Of a stretch of 64,000 bases of DNA, positions 42,781 through 50,800 are shown piece after piece. Each line of letters starts with the position of its first letter. Position 1 is the stretch's first letter. The stretch spans positions 40,462 through 104,461 of the forward strand of contig JAFRMR010000008.1 of the NCBI GenBank assembly GCA_017430535.1. Reading direction: 5' to 3'. Below the pieces are notes generated by a model that ran no database searches, had not been told where the DNA came from, and saw nothing but the letters and a program-made list of their open reading frames with translations. The translations under genes were made by a program, and so were the position numbers. This DNA comes from Clostridia bacterium. Its GTDB lineage: Bacteria > Bacillota > Clostridia > Oscillospirales > Acutalibacteraceae.

Positions 42781-43029
42781 TTATTTTTCTATTCCGAGAA
42801 GCTCGTTTACGGAGATTCCCAGCACATCCGACAAAGCTTTGAGCTCATAATCGTTTACCGAGCGGAGCTGACCTTCTATTTTTGAAAGACCGGATGCGTT
42901 TATATCTATGCCCTTAATCTGAAGCTGGGTAAGAAGATCCCTCTGCTTCATGTTTATTTCCTTGCGCCTTGCTTCAACTTTCTGACCGACAATGTTTCTG
43001 TTGCCGATTTCCTGTTTTCTGATTCTCAT
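42781..43029 (-). CDS. XRE-family small transcription regulator
   Basis: 82-aa protein that is mostly one HTH_3 domain: V-G-Q-K-V-E-A-R-R, M-K-Q-R-D-L-L-T-Q-L, then the recognition helix region I-N-A-S-G-L-S-K-I-E-G and D-V-L-G-I-S-V-N-E-L-L-G at the end. The leader has an AAGGAGG site, a strong promoter and a palindrome between them, pointing to autoregulation. It is monocistronic and convergent with the CAP gene; its other targets are unknown. Confidence 0.9.
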   Translation of the reverse strand: MRIRKQEIGNRNIVGQKVEARRKEINMKQRDLLTQLQIKGIDINASGLSKIEGQLRSVNDYELKALSDVLGISVNELLGIEK

Positions 43030-43060
43030 TTAAAAACCTCCTTGGAATATCGCCGATGAT

Positions 43061-43079
43061 ACAAAACGGCGTGTTTTGT
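43061..43079 (-). promoter_or_regulatory. Palindromic operator candidate in the XRE leader
   Basis: ACAAAAC-GGCGT-GTTTTGT: 7-bp inverted arms around a five-base centre. It lies about 14 bases downstream of the -10 box and 32 bases before the ATG, suitable for repression by the XRE protein itself. Confidence 0.5.
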
Positions 43080-43092
43080 TACAGCTTTACTT

Positions 43093-43121
43093 ATTCTATC
43101 ACGGATGTTCGGCTATTTCAA
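43093..43121 (-). promoter_or_regulatory. Promoter of the XRE regulator gene
   Basis: TTGAAA (43121-43116), 17-base spacer, TAGAAT (43098-43093). Confidence 0.75.
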
Positions 43122-43206
43122 TATAAAAAAATAAAAAATCCGGAAGATTTTGCAAATTTCTTTTAATGAAAAATAAAAACCCGAAACACGGTGATTTATT
43201 TTATTA

Positions 43207-43235
43207 TTGAAAAAAATATATATTTTGTATATAAT
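43207..43235 (+). promoter_or_regulatory. Promoter of pncB
   Basis: TTGAAA (43207-43212), 17-base spacer, TATAAT (43230-43235). Confidence 0.78.
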
Positions 43236-43280
43236 ATATTAGTTAATAAAGATAACGGCATTTAAAGGAGTGTAGTCAAA

Positions 43281-44729
43281 ATGAGTAATTTTGATGTTAA
43301 AAGAAATCTTACAATGCTTACGGATTTTTATGAGATAACCATGGCCAACGGTTATTTCAAAAGCGGATTCAAAGATACCATTGCGTTTTTTGATATGTTT
43401 TTCCGCAAGGTGCCAGATGACGGCGGCTTTGCCATTATGGCCGGTGTTGAGCAGCTTGTTGAGTACCTTAAAAACCTTAAGTTTGAGCCTGAGGATATAG
43501 AATACCTCAGGGGCAGGGGATTCGGCGAAGAGTTTCTCAACTATCTTGCAAACTTTAAATTTGTATGTGATGTTTATGCCATACCCGAGGGTACTCCCAT
43601 TTTTCCCGGTGAGCCCATTGTCAAGGTTAAAGGTCCTGTAATCCAGGCCCAGTTCATTGAAACAATGGTGCTTGTGTGCATAAACCACCAGAGCCTTATT
43701 GCCACCAAGGCCAACAGAGTTGTCAGGGCTGCGGATGGCAGAGCGGTTATGGAGTTCGGCTCCCGCCGGGCACAGGGCTGGGACGGCGCCATTTACGGCG
43801 CCCGGGCCGCATATATCGGCGGCTGTATCGGTACAGCCTGCACCATAAGCGATGTGGCTTTCGGTACCCCGGCTCTCGGCACAATGGCTCACTCCTGGGT
43901 GCAGCTTTTTGATACCGAGTATGATGCCTTCAAGGCTTACGCTCTTGAGTACCCCGATGCCTGTACCCTGCTTGTGGATACCTACAATGTGCTTAAGAGC
44001 GGCGTACCCAACGCCATAAAAGTATTTGACGAAGTTCTCAAGCCCATGGGCAAGCGCCCCAAAGGCATAAGAATTGACAGCGGCGATATTACCTACCTTT
44101 CAAGGCGCTCAAGAAAGATGCTTGATGACGCCGGTTACCCGGACTGCGCCATTGTTGCCTCCAACTCCCTGGATGAGAATATTATAAGGGATATGATTCT
44201 GCAGGGGGCGGATGTGGATTCCTTCGGCGTAGGCGAAAGGCTTGTAACCTCCTCCTCAAGCCCGGTATTCGGCGGAGTATATAAGCTTGTGGCGGTTGAA
44301 AAGGACGGCAAGGTTATCCCCAAAATAAAAATCAGCGAAAATGTCACCAAGATTACAACCCCCGGCAACAAACGCCTTTACAGGTTCTATGATAAAACCA
44401 CAGGCAAGGCTATTGCGGACCTTATTGCCCTTACCGATGAGGTTATCAATCCTGCCGAGCCCTATACTCTCTTTGACCCGGTATATACCTGGAAAAAGAA
44501 AACGGTTACGGATTTTGAGTGCCGCGAGCTCATGGAGCCGGTTTTTGTAAAAGGCCAGTGTGTTTACAAATATAAGAGTGTTGAAGAGATAAGAGAATTC
44601 TGCAAAGCTCAGATTGAAACCCTCTGGGATGAGGTGCTCAGGTTTGAATATCCCCACAACTACTATGTTGACCTTTCAAAACGGCTCTGGGATATGAAGC
44701 ATCAGCTCCTTGAAGAGGCCAGAGGCTGA
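43281..44729 (+). CDS. pncB: Nicotinate phosphoribosyltransferase (PncB)
   Basis: Joins nicotinate and PRPP in the NAD salvage (Preiss-Handler) pathway. The 482-aa protein begins with the conserved L-T-D-F-Y-E-I-T-M-A region, has E-F-G-S-R-R-A-Q-G for PRPP/phosphate binding, the phosphoryl-acceptor-type His in G-T-M-A-H-S-W and the R-I-D-S-G-D-I segment. It carries its own promoter and is followed 29 bases later by the YfhO-type gene. Confidence 0.95.
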   Translation: MSNFDVKRNLTMLTDFYEITMANGYFKSGFKDTIAFFDMFFRKVPDDGGFAIMAGVEQLVEYLKNLKFEPEDIEYLRGRGFGEEFLNYLANFKFVCDVYAIPEGTPIFPGEPIVKVKGPVIQAQFIETMVLVCINHQSLIATKANRVVRAADGRAVMEFGSRRAQGWDGAIYGARAAYIGGCIGTACTISDVAFGTPALGTMAHSWVQLFDTEYDAFKAYALEYPDACTLLVDTYNVLKSGVPNAIKVFDEVLKPMGKRPKGIRIDSGDITYLSRRSRKMLDDAGYPDCAIVASNSLDENIIRDMILQGADVDSFGVGERLVTSSSSPVFGGVYKLVAVEKDGKVIPKIKISENVTKITTPGNKRLYRFYDKTTGKAIADLIALTDEVINPAEPYTLFDPVYTWKKKTVTDFECRELMEPVFVKGQCVYKYKSVEEIREFCKAQIETLWDEVLRFEYPHNYYVDLSKRLWDMKHQLLEEARG

Positions 44730-44758
44730 AACAGAAATCCCCTTACGGAGGATAATAT

Positions 44759-47700
44759 ATGACGGATAACACATTAAATAAAAAATCCCCACTTCAGAGA
44801 ATATTCAAAGATAATCTTTACTGCTGGGTATCTATGCTCTGCGCTGGGCTCATAATGCTGCTTGTTTATTTCTGCTTTGAGCTGTTCCCCTTCGGTGAGG
44901 TTACCATACTGCGTATGGACCTTTACCACCAGTACGGTCCTCTCTTTGCAGAATTTTATGACCGTGTAACAGGTCTCAAAAGCTTTATTTATTCCTGGAC
45001 AAGCGGTATGGGCGGCCCCTTCCTGGGCAATTATTTCAATTATCTTTCCAGCCCCTGGGCAATTATTATGCTCATCTTCGGCCATAAGAATATGCCGGAG
45101 GCAATAGCCGCAATGATTTTTGTCAAGGCAGTGTGCTCTGCGGGTTCCTTTACCCTGTTTCTCAAAAAATCTCAGGGCAGGCACGATTTCACCACAGCGG
45201 CATTCGGTCTTCTCTACTCAATGTGCGGCTACTTTGTGGCATATTACTGGAATGTAATGTGGATTGACGCCATGGTTTATTTCCCTATGGTTATGTACGG
45301 CATAGAAAAAATCGTCAATAAAAGAAGACCCGGGGTTTATATCGTTTCCCTGGCGCTTACGCTGATATCAAACTACTATATGGGTTATATGACCTGTATT
45401 TTCTCTGTGCTGTTCTTTATCACTTACTATATTATGAAGTGCGATATTACCGCCCTTGCGGATAATACCGTTTATTACTATGATGCCCAGGGCAATAAAA
45501 AATACAGTTTTATTGAGAAGGTTAAAGGCAGTCTGCTTGTCAGAAGCGGCGTTACCTTTGCTCTTGGTTCACTTGCCGCAGGCGCACTTGTTGCGGTGGC
45601 TCTCATTCCCACGATTGTGATTCTCAAATCCTGCTCCGCCACCTCCGGCAGCTGGCCCTCGGGTTACAGAATCTATTTTTCCGTTTTTGATTTCCTTGCA
45701 AATCATCTTGCTTCCGTAGACCCGACCATCCGTTCCAGCGGCGAGGATGTGCTGCCCAATGTATTCTGCGGTATGGGCACCCTTATCCTTGTTCCCCTTT
45801 ATGTATTTTCAAAGCGAATCTCAGTTAAGGAAAAGATAGTTTCCATTTTCACCCTCGGCCTGCTTTATGCAAGCTTCAGCCTGAATTACCTCAATTATGT
45901 ATGGCACGGTTTCCATTTCCCCAATGACCTGCCTTACAGGTTCTCATATATGTACTGCTTTGTGCTGCTTGTGCTTGCCTACAAAGCCTTTTGCAATTTA
46001 AGCGAATATACAGGCAGGCAGATTCTGGGCTCAGGCGTTGCCGTGGTGGTAATGGTGGTAATGGTGCAGGAAATCGGCTCAAAGAATGTGGAGGATATCA
46101 CGGTCCTTCTCAGCATTGTTTTTGCCGTAACCTACTGCCTCGTATTTTACCTGCTCAAGGATGTTCAGAAGCAGAAAACCGCCATTGCCGTAATACTTCT
46201 TTGCTGTGTTATAGCCGAGCTTGCCTGCTCCAATACAGATCGCTACAGTATGTCACAGACCAAATCAAGCTATACCGGCGATTATGATGATTTCAGGGCC
46301 CTTAAAGCCAAAATTGATAAGCGTGAAAACGGCGATGATACCTACAGAATGGATTTAACCTACAACAGGGCCCGTATGGATCCCTGCTGGTACGGCTATA
46401 ACGGCATTTCCACCTTCTCATCCATGGCTTATGAAAAATTTGCAAATATGCAGAGCAATCTGGGCGTTTATTCCAACTATATAAACAGTTATACCTATTA
46501 TCTGCAAACCCCGGTTTACAATATGATGAATGCTGTAAAATATGTGGTTGATAATGATGAATCCGTTATTGTTGAGGATGATTACTATACAAAAACGGAT
46601 GAGGCCGGTAAGTTTACCGCCTATGAGAATAAATATTATCTGCCCATAGCCATGGCCGTGAATGATGATCTTAAAGAGTGGTATTCCGCGTATACCAATC
46701 CCTTCTCAACCCAGGGCGAATGGTTCAAATTTGCAACGGGGGTTGACGGCGTGTTTGACCTTATGCAGGTTTCGAATACACGCTATTACAATATCAATGA
46801 AATAGAATCCGGCTTTGAAACCGGTGATGTATATTACAGCAAAACCTCAAGCGGGGAGGGCGAGATTACTGCAGTGCTTACCTGCCCCGAAACACACCAC
46901 TGCTACCTGTTTGTGGATTCCGACCACTTTGAGGAAATTACCGTTTATAAAGGCGATAAATCAAAGGTGCAGAGCATTGATGAGCCCTATATCCTTGACC
47001 TCGGTATTGTAGGTCCGGAGGATAAGGTTGAGGTTACCATCAATATAGATAAGGATGCCGATATGTTCGGCCAGATGGATTTCTTCCCCTACTATGTAAA
47101 TGATGAAAAACTTGCAGAGGGATATGAGATTTTAAAATCCGGAGCCATCAATATTGAAACATTCAAAGAAACATACATAAAAGGCACAATCAAGGCGGAA
47201 AAAGATCAGATAGTATTTACCTCCATTCCCTACGATAAGGGCTGGAGCGTAAAGATTGACGGCAAAGCCATCAAAGATGATGATTATATTTCCCTTGAGA
47301 ATGCCTACCTCTGCTTCAGTATTCCCGAAGGCGAGCATACCGTTGAGCTTAAATTCACCCAGCGGGGGCTTCTGCCCGGCGCAGCAATTTCCCTTGCCAC
47401 TCTGATTATCCTCATAGCCGTTTACTTCATCGTTAAGAAGAAGCGCCCGGATTGGGACAGACGCTATGAAGAAAAATGCGAAAAAGCTCTTGCAGATTAT
47501 GAAAATATGAAGGAAGAAATGCGCCTCGAGGCCGAACGCATAAGGGAGCTTGATATTATTCCCGATGGTTTTATGGCAGGCCTCCCCGAAGGCGAGGAAT
47601 CATTCGGAGAAACAGTTGCCGAGGGCAGCGAAACAGAGAATCCGGCTGAAAGCACAGGGGGTTATCCCGAAGAGGAAGCTGCCGCTCCGGAATCACCCGC

Positions 47701-47818
47701 AGAGCAGGAACAGGAAGAAGATGCTTTTTCGGATGAAACAGGAATCCCTCAGGTTCCCGAAGAACAAACCGGTAATACCGATCCTTCCGATAAAGAACCG
47801 GAAACAGACGAAGAATAA
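44759..47818 (+). CDS. YfhO family multi-pass membrane protein with acidic C-terminal tail
   Basis: 1019-aa membrane protein. The N-terminus (after a 25-residue cytosolic part) has the family R-M-D-L-Y-H-Q-Y-G-P and G-M-G-G-P-F-L-G-N segments and about 12 membrane helices to about residue 520. An extracellular beta-rich domain follows to about 880, then a last helix and a cytosolic tail of about 120 residues. The tail is strongly acidic (Glu/Asp/Pro-rich) and longer than in typical YfhO proteins. Bacillus YfhO acts in glycosylation of lipoteichoic acid; the role here is inferred. It lies behind pncB with a GGAGGAT ribosome site. Confidence 0.87.
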   Translation: MTDNTLNKKSPLQRIFKDNLYCWVSMLCAGLIMLLVYFCFELFPFGEVTILRMDLYHQYGPLFAEFYDRVTGLKSFIYSWTSGMGGPFLGNYFNYLSSPWAIIMLIFGHKNMPEAIAAMIFVKAVCSAGSFTLFLKKSQGRHDFTTAAFGLLYSMCGYFVAYYWNVMWIDAMVYFPMVMYGIEKIVNKRRPGVYIVSLALTLISNYYMGYMTCIFSVLFFITYYIMKCDITALADNTVYYYDAQGNKKYSFIEKVKGSLLVRSGVTFALGSLAAGALVAVALIPTIVILKSCSATSGSWPSGYRIYFSVFDFLANHLASVDPTIRSSGEDVLPNVFCGMGTLILVPLYVFSKRISVKEKIVSIFTLGLLYASFSLNYLNYVWHGFHFPNDLPYRFSYMYCFVLLVLAYKAFCNLSEYTGRQILGSGVAVVVMVVMVQEIGSKNVEDITVLLSIVFAVTYCLVFYLLKDVQKQKTAIAVILLCCVIAELACSNTDRYSMSQTKSSYTGDYDDFRALKAKIDKRENGDDTYRMDLTYNRARMDPCWYGYNGISTFSSMAYEKFANMQSNLGVYSNYINSYTYYLQTPVYNMMNAVKYVVDNDESVIVEDDYYTKTDEAGKFTAYENKYYLPIAMAVNDDLKEWYSAYTNPFSTQGEWFKFATGVDGVFDLMQVSNTRYYNINEIESGFETGDVYYSKTSSGEGEITAVLTCPETHHCYLFVDSDHFEEITVYKGDKSKVQSIDEPYILDLGIVGPEDKVEVTINIDKDADMFGQMDFFPYYVNDEKLAEGYEILKSGAINIETFKETYIKGTIKAEKDQIVFTSIPYDKGWSVKIDGKAIKDDDYISLENAYLCFSIPEGEHTVELKFTQRGLLPGAAISLATLIILIAVYFIVKKKRPDWDRRYEEKCEKALADYENMKEEMRLEAERIRELDIIPDGFMAGLPEGEESFGETVAEGSETENPAESTGGYPEEEAAAPESPAEQEQEEDAFSDETGIPQVPEEQTGNTDPSDKEPETDEE

Positions 47819-47841
47819 TGTATTATAATATATAAATAGTA

Positions 47842-47878
47842 AAAGAGCTGACAGCGGAGAATAAGCTGTCAGCTCTTT
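47842..47878 (+). terminator. Terminator after the YfhO gene
   Basis: AAAGAGCTGACAGC/GCTGTCAGCTCTTT 14-bp stem, nine-base loop, T-rich tail. Confidence 0.88.
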
Positions 47879-47904
47879 CTGTATATAAAACTAAATCCTA
47901 ATCC

Positions 47905-48834
47905 CTAATCCCTGTACTGGTAGCACCTGACATAATCCACCTTGAATTCTGCAGGCCAGTTTTCTTCGGGTGTTTTGCTTATATCACCGGTGCCGTGCCT
48001 GTCGGAGCTCTGTACTCCGTTTTCTCCGGCAAATTCAACGGAAAGCAGCAGGTATTCCGGGTTTTGGGATACTCCGCCTTTTGAGGTTCTGCCTGTTTCC
48101 TCACCGTTTATATAGAATATATACTCGTCCTTATTCCACTCAACGCCGTAGGTGTTGTACTCGGTGTATGGGTCGTTTTTTATAAAGGATTTGCCTATGG
48201 TGTCACCTTTTGAATCCTCGCCGTAGCCGTCATAATGAATACCGGACGAAACATAGTCACCGCCCCACCGGTAGTCTTTATAGTGAAAGGATTCAAAAAC
48301 ATCAACCTCTGTGCCGTCCCTGCCTGAATTATCCACATTATATACTCCGTCGTCATTCATCAGCCAGAAGGCGCTCCACAGCCCCGTGGCGGCAGGCAGT
48401 ATGCACCTTACCTCAAAATAGCCGTAGGTCTGCTCGTATTTGTTCCTTGTAACAACTTTGCCTGAATACCATCCCGCTTTGTAGGGCTTGATCCAGTCTG
48501 CCTGCTCATAATAAAAGGGAAGGGGCTCATTTTTATATTCTGCGGATATTATAAGGTTACCGTCTTCAACCCTGACCATATCCTCGTGCCAGTAGCCGCC
48601 TTTTCTCTCGGTTATCCACCAGGAAAAATCCCATTTATCTCTGTCCAGGGTGTCGCCGTCAAATTCGTCGCTCCACACAAGAGTAAACCTGCTCATATCA
48701 ATTTTATTGCCCTTTGTGTATTCCTGCCCTTTCAGCCGGCATTCCGTTCCGGCAATAAGGGAGCTTAAAGCCAGAGATAAAGATATTATTATTTTAAATA
48801 TATTCCTTATTATAGCGCACACCTCCCGGCGCAT
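47905..48834 (-). CDS. Glycoside hydrolase family 16 (secreted)
   Basis: 309-aa secreted endo-beta-glucanase/galactanase-type enzyme. A signal peptide covers about residues 1-30. The jelly-roll domain starts F-T-L-V-W-S-D-E-F-D-G, and the catalytic E-x-D-x-x-E motif is Glu176-Asp178-Glu181 in T-E-V-D-V-F-E-S-F. A W-K-V-D-Y-V-R-C-Y-type ending closes the domain and the stop codon falls in a short TTAGG-like repeat. No promoter is seen in the 50 bases upstream, where a hairpin covers the ribosome site, so it is likely cotranscribed with the upstream gene. Confidence 0.92.
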   Translation of the reverse strand: MRREVCAIIRNIFKIIISLSLALSSLIAGTECRLKGQEYTKGNKIDMSRFTLVWSDEFDGDTLDRDKWDFSWWITERKGGYWHEDMVRVEDGNLIISAEYKNEPLPFYYEQADWIKPYKAGWYSGKVVTRNKYEQTYGYFEVRCILPAATGLWSAFWLMNDDGVYNVDNSGRDGTEVDVFESFHYKDYRWGGDYVSSGIHYDGYGEDSKGDTIGKSFIKNDPYTEYNTYGVEWNKDEYIFYINGEETGRTSKGGVSQNPEYLLLSVEFAGENGVQSSDRHGTGDISKTPEENWPAEFKVDYVRCYQYRD

Positions 48835-48841
48835 ATAAATA

Positions 48842-48867
48842 TCCCCCGTGAAAACTCACAGGGGATA
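48842..48867 (-). promoter_or_regulatory. Hairpin enclosing the GH16 ribosome site
   Basis: On the minus strand ATCCCCTGTGA pairs fully with TCACGGGGGAT (one G-T wobble) around a four-base loop. The right arm contains the GGGGGA ribosome site of the GH16 gene. No T-tract follows, so it is more like a translational block than an intrinsic terminator, though termination cannot be excluded. Confidence 0.55.
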
Positions 48868-48884
48868 AATGAACTGTTTATTGA

Positions 48885-50576
48885 TTATTTCTTGAAGATG
48901 TTTTTGAATGCGTTTACAATAGCATCAAAAATCTTTCTGAGGGCATCGCCGATATTAACAACCTTACCCTTGTATTCGTTTACCTTCTGGTTTGCTTCAT
49001 CCTTAAGCACAGCGCCGGCAGCGTTGGCAACGGAGGAAGCGGTAACAGCATTGATGGAAGGAAGCTGGAAGGTGGTGTCAAAAGCGCGGGTCTCTGCGCC
49101 TTCGGCAGTGGTGTAAGTGAAGGTATCGGAAGTGGTGTAGAATGAAGGAACTTTTTCCGGTCCTACAGCAAGGTCGGTAAATGAACGGCTTACAAGCTCA
49201 CCGCCGCTGAGTCTCTTAACTATAAGAGTTGCAAGAGTATCGGAAGCGGAGAGAAGAGTAACGCTTGCGGACTGGGTGGTGATGAATGCGGATTTAACCC
49301 AGTTTGCAATACCTGCATTATAAACAGCATAGTAATAGCCATTACCGGATTTGTAGTTCTCGGCGATGTTGTCAATACGGGTTCCGTCAACATCAAGAAT
49401 TGCGGAAGAGCAGAGAGTAACAACCGAGTAAACAGGAGCAAGTTCGCTTAAATCTGTTTTGAAGAGAACTTCTTTTGCATTCTCAATGAAAGCAAGCTCT
49501 GCAACATTACCGAAACCAACATTGAGGTTGATCTGGTTGCTGATTTTGCCTACGATGCCGCCGTTCTGGGCAATCTTGAGATCATAAAGTGTCTGAGCAC
49601 CGATCTCTCTCAGGCTGAGAACTGCGCCTACGCCGAATACGTATTTATCGGCATCAGCTTTAACACCCTGTGCCCAGTCAACAACTGCTGTCTCGGCAAA
49701 GAAAGTGGTATAAAGCTCATCCATAAGCTTATACTGGTCGCTGGTGTTCCAGAGAGCATCGGCAACGCTGGTGCCTATATCGTAAACCTTGATGGCAACA
49801 GCAGTGTAAGCATTGGTATCTGCAGCTACGCGAAGGCCGATTTCAATGGCCTTGCTTGCATTAACGGTAACTATGTTGGGGATTTCTTCCTCAAGCAGTT
49901 CCTCTACGCTGGAATCGATTTTGTGGATAAGGTTTTCTGCAGCGGTAGCAACAACATCATAAGAGCAGTTATCGGATATGTACTCAAGCATTTCCTTGAA
50001 GAAGGAGTTTGCTGCCTGAACAGAGAGAATACGGGCATAAACTTCAATGATTCTGTCTCTGTTTTCTTTGAAGTTGTTGAGCGCCTTGATAGCGTAGTTT
50101 ATATACTTGAAAGTATCGGACCATCCCTCGGATGCGATGGTGTCGTTCTTTATGAATTTGTTAGCCTTCTGAATAAGATCGTTGGCATCGGAAGCAGTCT
50201 GAAGAACGGCGATAATCTCTTCAAGTCTGGAATCACCTATGTTTGCATCAATCTTCTCGATGAGTGAGCAGAGAATCTTCTCGGCATCATCGATTGAAAC
50301 GCTCTTGTCAAAGCCGTTTTTCCAGGCATTGTCATAAAGAGCAAACACGGTGTAGGTGAGCATGGTTCTTGAAAGCTGCTCATCGTTTTCGGCAACGTAT
50401 TTCCAGTGGGTGGATTCCTCGTTGGCGAAAAGCTCGGAAAGTACGGGGGCCAGGTTCTGATCCCAGGCAGCAACAGTCTGCTCAGCTGTAACAGCATCAT
50501 CTGCAGAAGCGAAAAGAGGAACGGCGCAGAGCACCATTACCAGGGAGAGAACTACGGCAAAAATCTTTTTTGTCAT
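48885..50576 (-). CDS. Uncharacterised secreted protein, helical
   Basis: 563-aa protein I do not recognise. A clear signal peptide (M-T-K-K-I-F-A-V-V-L then a hydrophobic run, cleavage after A-S-A-D near residue 26) leads into a long, mostly helical, acidic body rich in Ala, Asn and Ser. Few cysteines, no catalytic motif, no sortase signal. The last 20 residues form an amphipathic Lys/Phe/Ile helix ending I-F-K-K. The ATG at 50576 follows AGAAGGTAG. It has its own promoter and probably shares its transcript with the GH16 gene. Confidence 0.82.
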   Translation of the reverse strand: MTKKIFAVVLSLVMVLCAVPLFASADDAVTAEQTVAAWDQNLAPVLSELFANEESTHWKYVAENDEQLSRTMLTYTVFALYDNAWKNGFDKSVSIDDAEKILCSLIEKIDANIGDSRLEEIIAVLQTASDANDLIQKANKFIKNDTIASEGWSDTFKYINYAIKALNNFKENRDRIIEVYARILSVQAANSFFKEMLEYISDNCSYDVVATAAENLIHKIDSSVEELLEEEIPNIVTVNASKAIEIGLRVAADTNAYTAVAIKVYDIGTSVADALWNTSDQYKLMDELYTTFFAETAVVDWAQGVKADADKYVFGVGAVLSLREIGAQTLYDLKIAQNGGIVGKISNQINLNVGFGNVAELAFIENAKEVLFKTDLSELAPVYSVVTLCSSAILDVDGTRIDNIAENYKSGNGYYYAVYNAGIANWVKSAFITTQSASVTLLSASDTLATLIVKRLSGGELVSRSFTDLAVGPEKVPSFYTTSDTFTYTTAEGAETRAFDTTFQLPSINAVTASSVANAAGAVLKDEANQKVNEYKGKVVNIGDALRKIFDAIVNAFKNIFKK

Positions 50577-50635
50577 CGGTCTACCTTCTTCCATCAAAAT
50601 TTTGCATCATTTTTAAGACATTCTCATACGCATAT

Positions 50636-50664
50636 ATTATATATTAAATGCCCACTTAATTCAA
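50636..50664 (-). promoter_or_regulatory. Promoter of the secreted-protein/GH16 unit
   Basis: TTGAAT (50664-50659), 17-base spacer, TATAAT (50641-50636); about 60-base 5' leader. Confidence 0.75.
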
Positions 50665-50761
50665 TTATATATATTATACAAAAATTTATTTTTTTATGTT
50701 GCACATTTACGGCAAATGTCAAATGCTCCGATAGTTAAAAATCCGTGCTTTCCGGCAAAAA

Positions 50762-50787
50762 AACGGAGGAGCTTTGGCTCCTCCGTT
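50762..50787 (-). terminator. Terminator of the rpe-rnf-fol operon
   Basis: AACGGAGGAGC/GCTCCTCCGTT 11-bp stem, short loop and TTTTTT on the minus strand; it ends the 14-gene unit. Confidence 0.9.
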
Positions 50788-50800
50788 CAAAATTCAGGTT

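Noticed and set aside
46014-46082. Possible frameshift in YfhO at the GTGGTAATG repeats near 46050
   Set aside because: The frame stays open and the hydrophobic helix continues through the repeats, so it is just a Val/Met-rich helix.
48842-48867. Simple intrinsic terminator after the 563-aa secreted protein gene
   Set aside because: The stem is strong but no T-run follows on the minus strand; kept as a regulatory hairpin instead.
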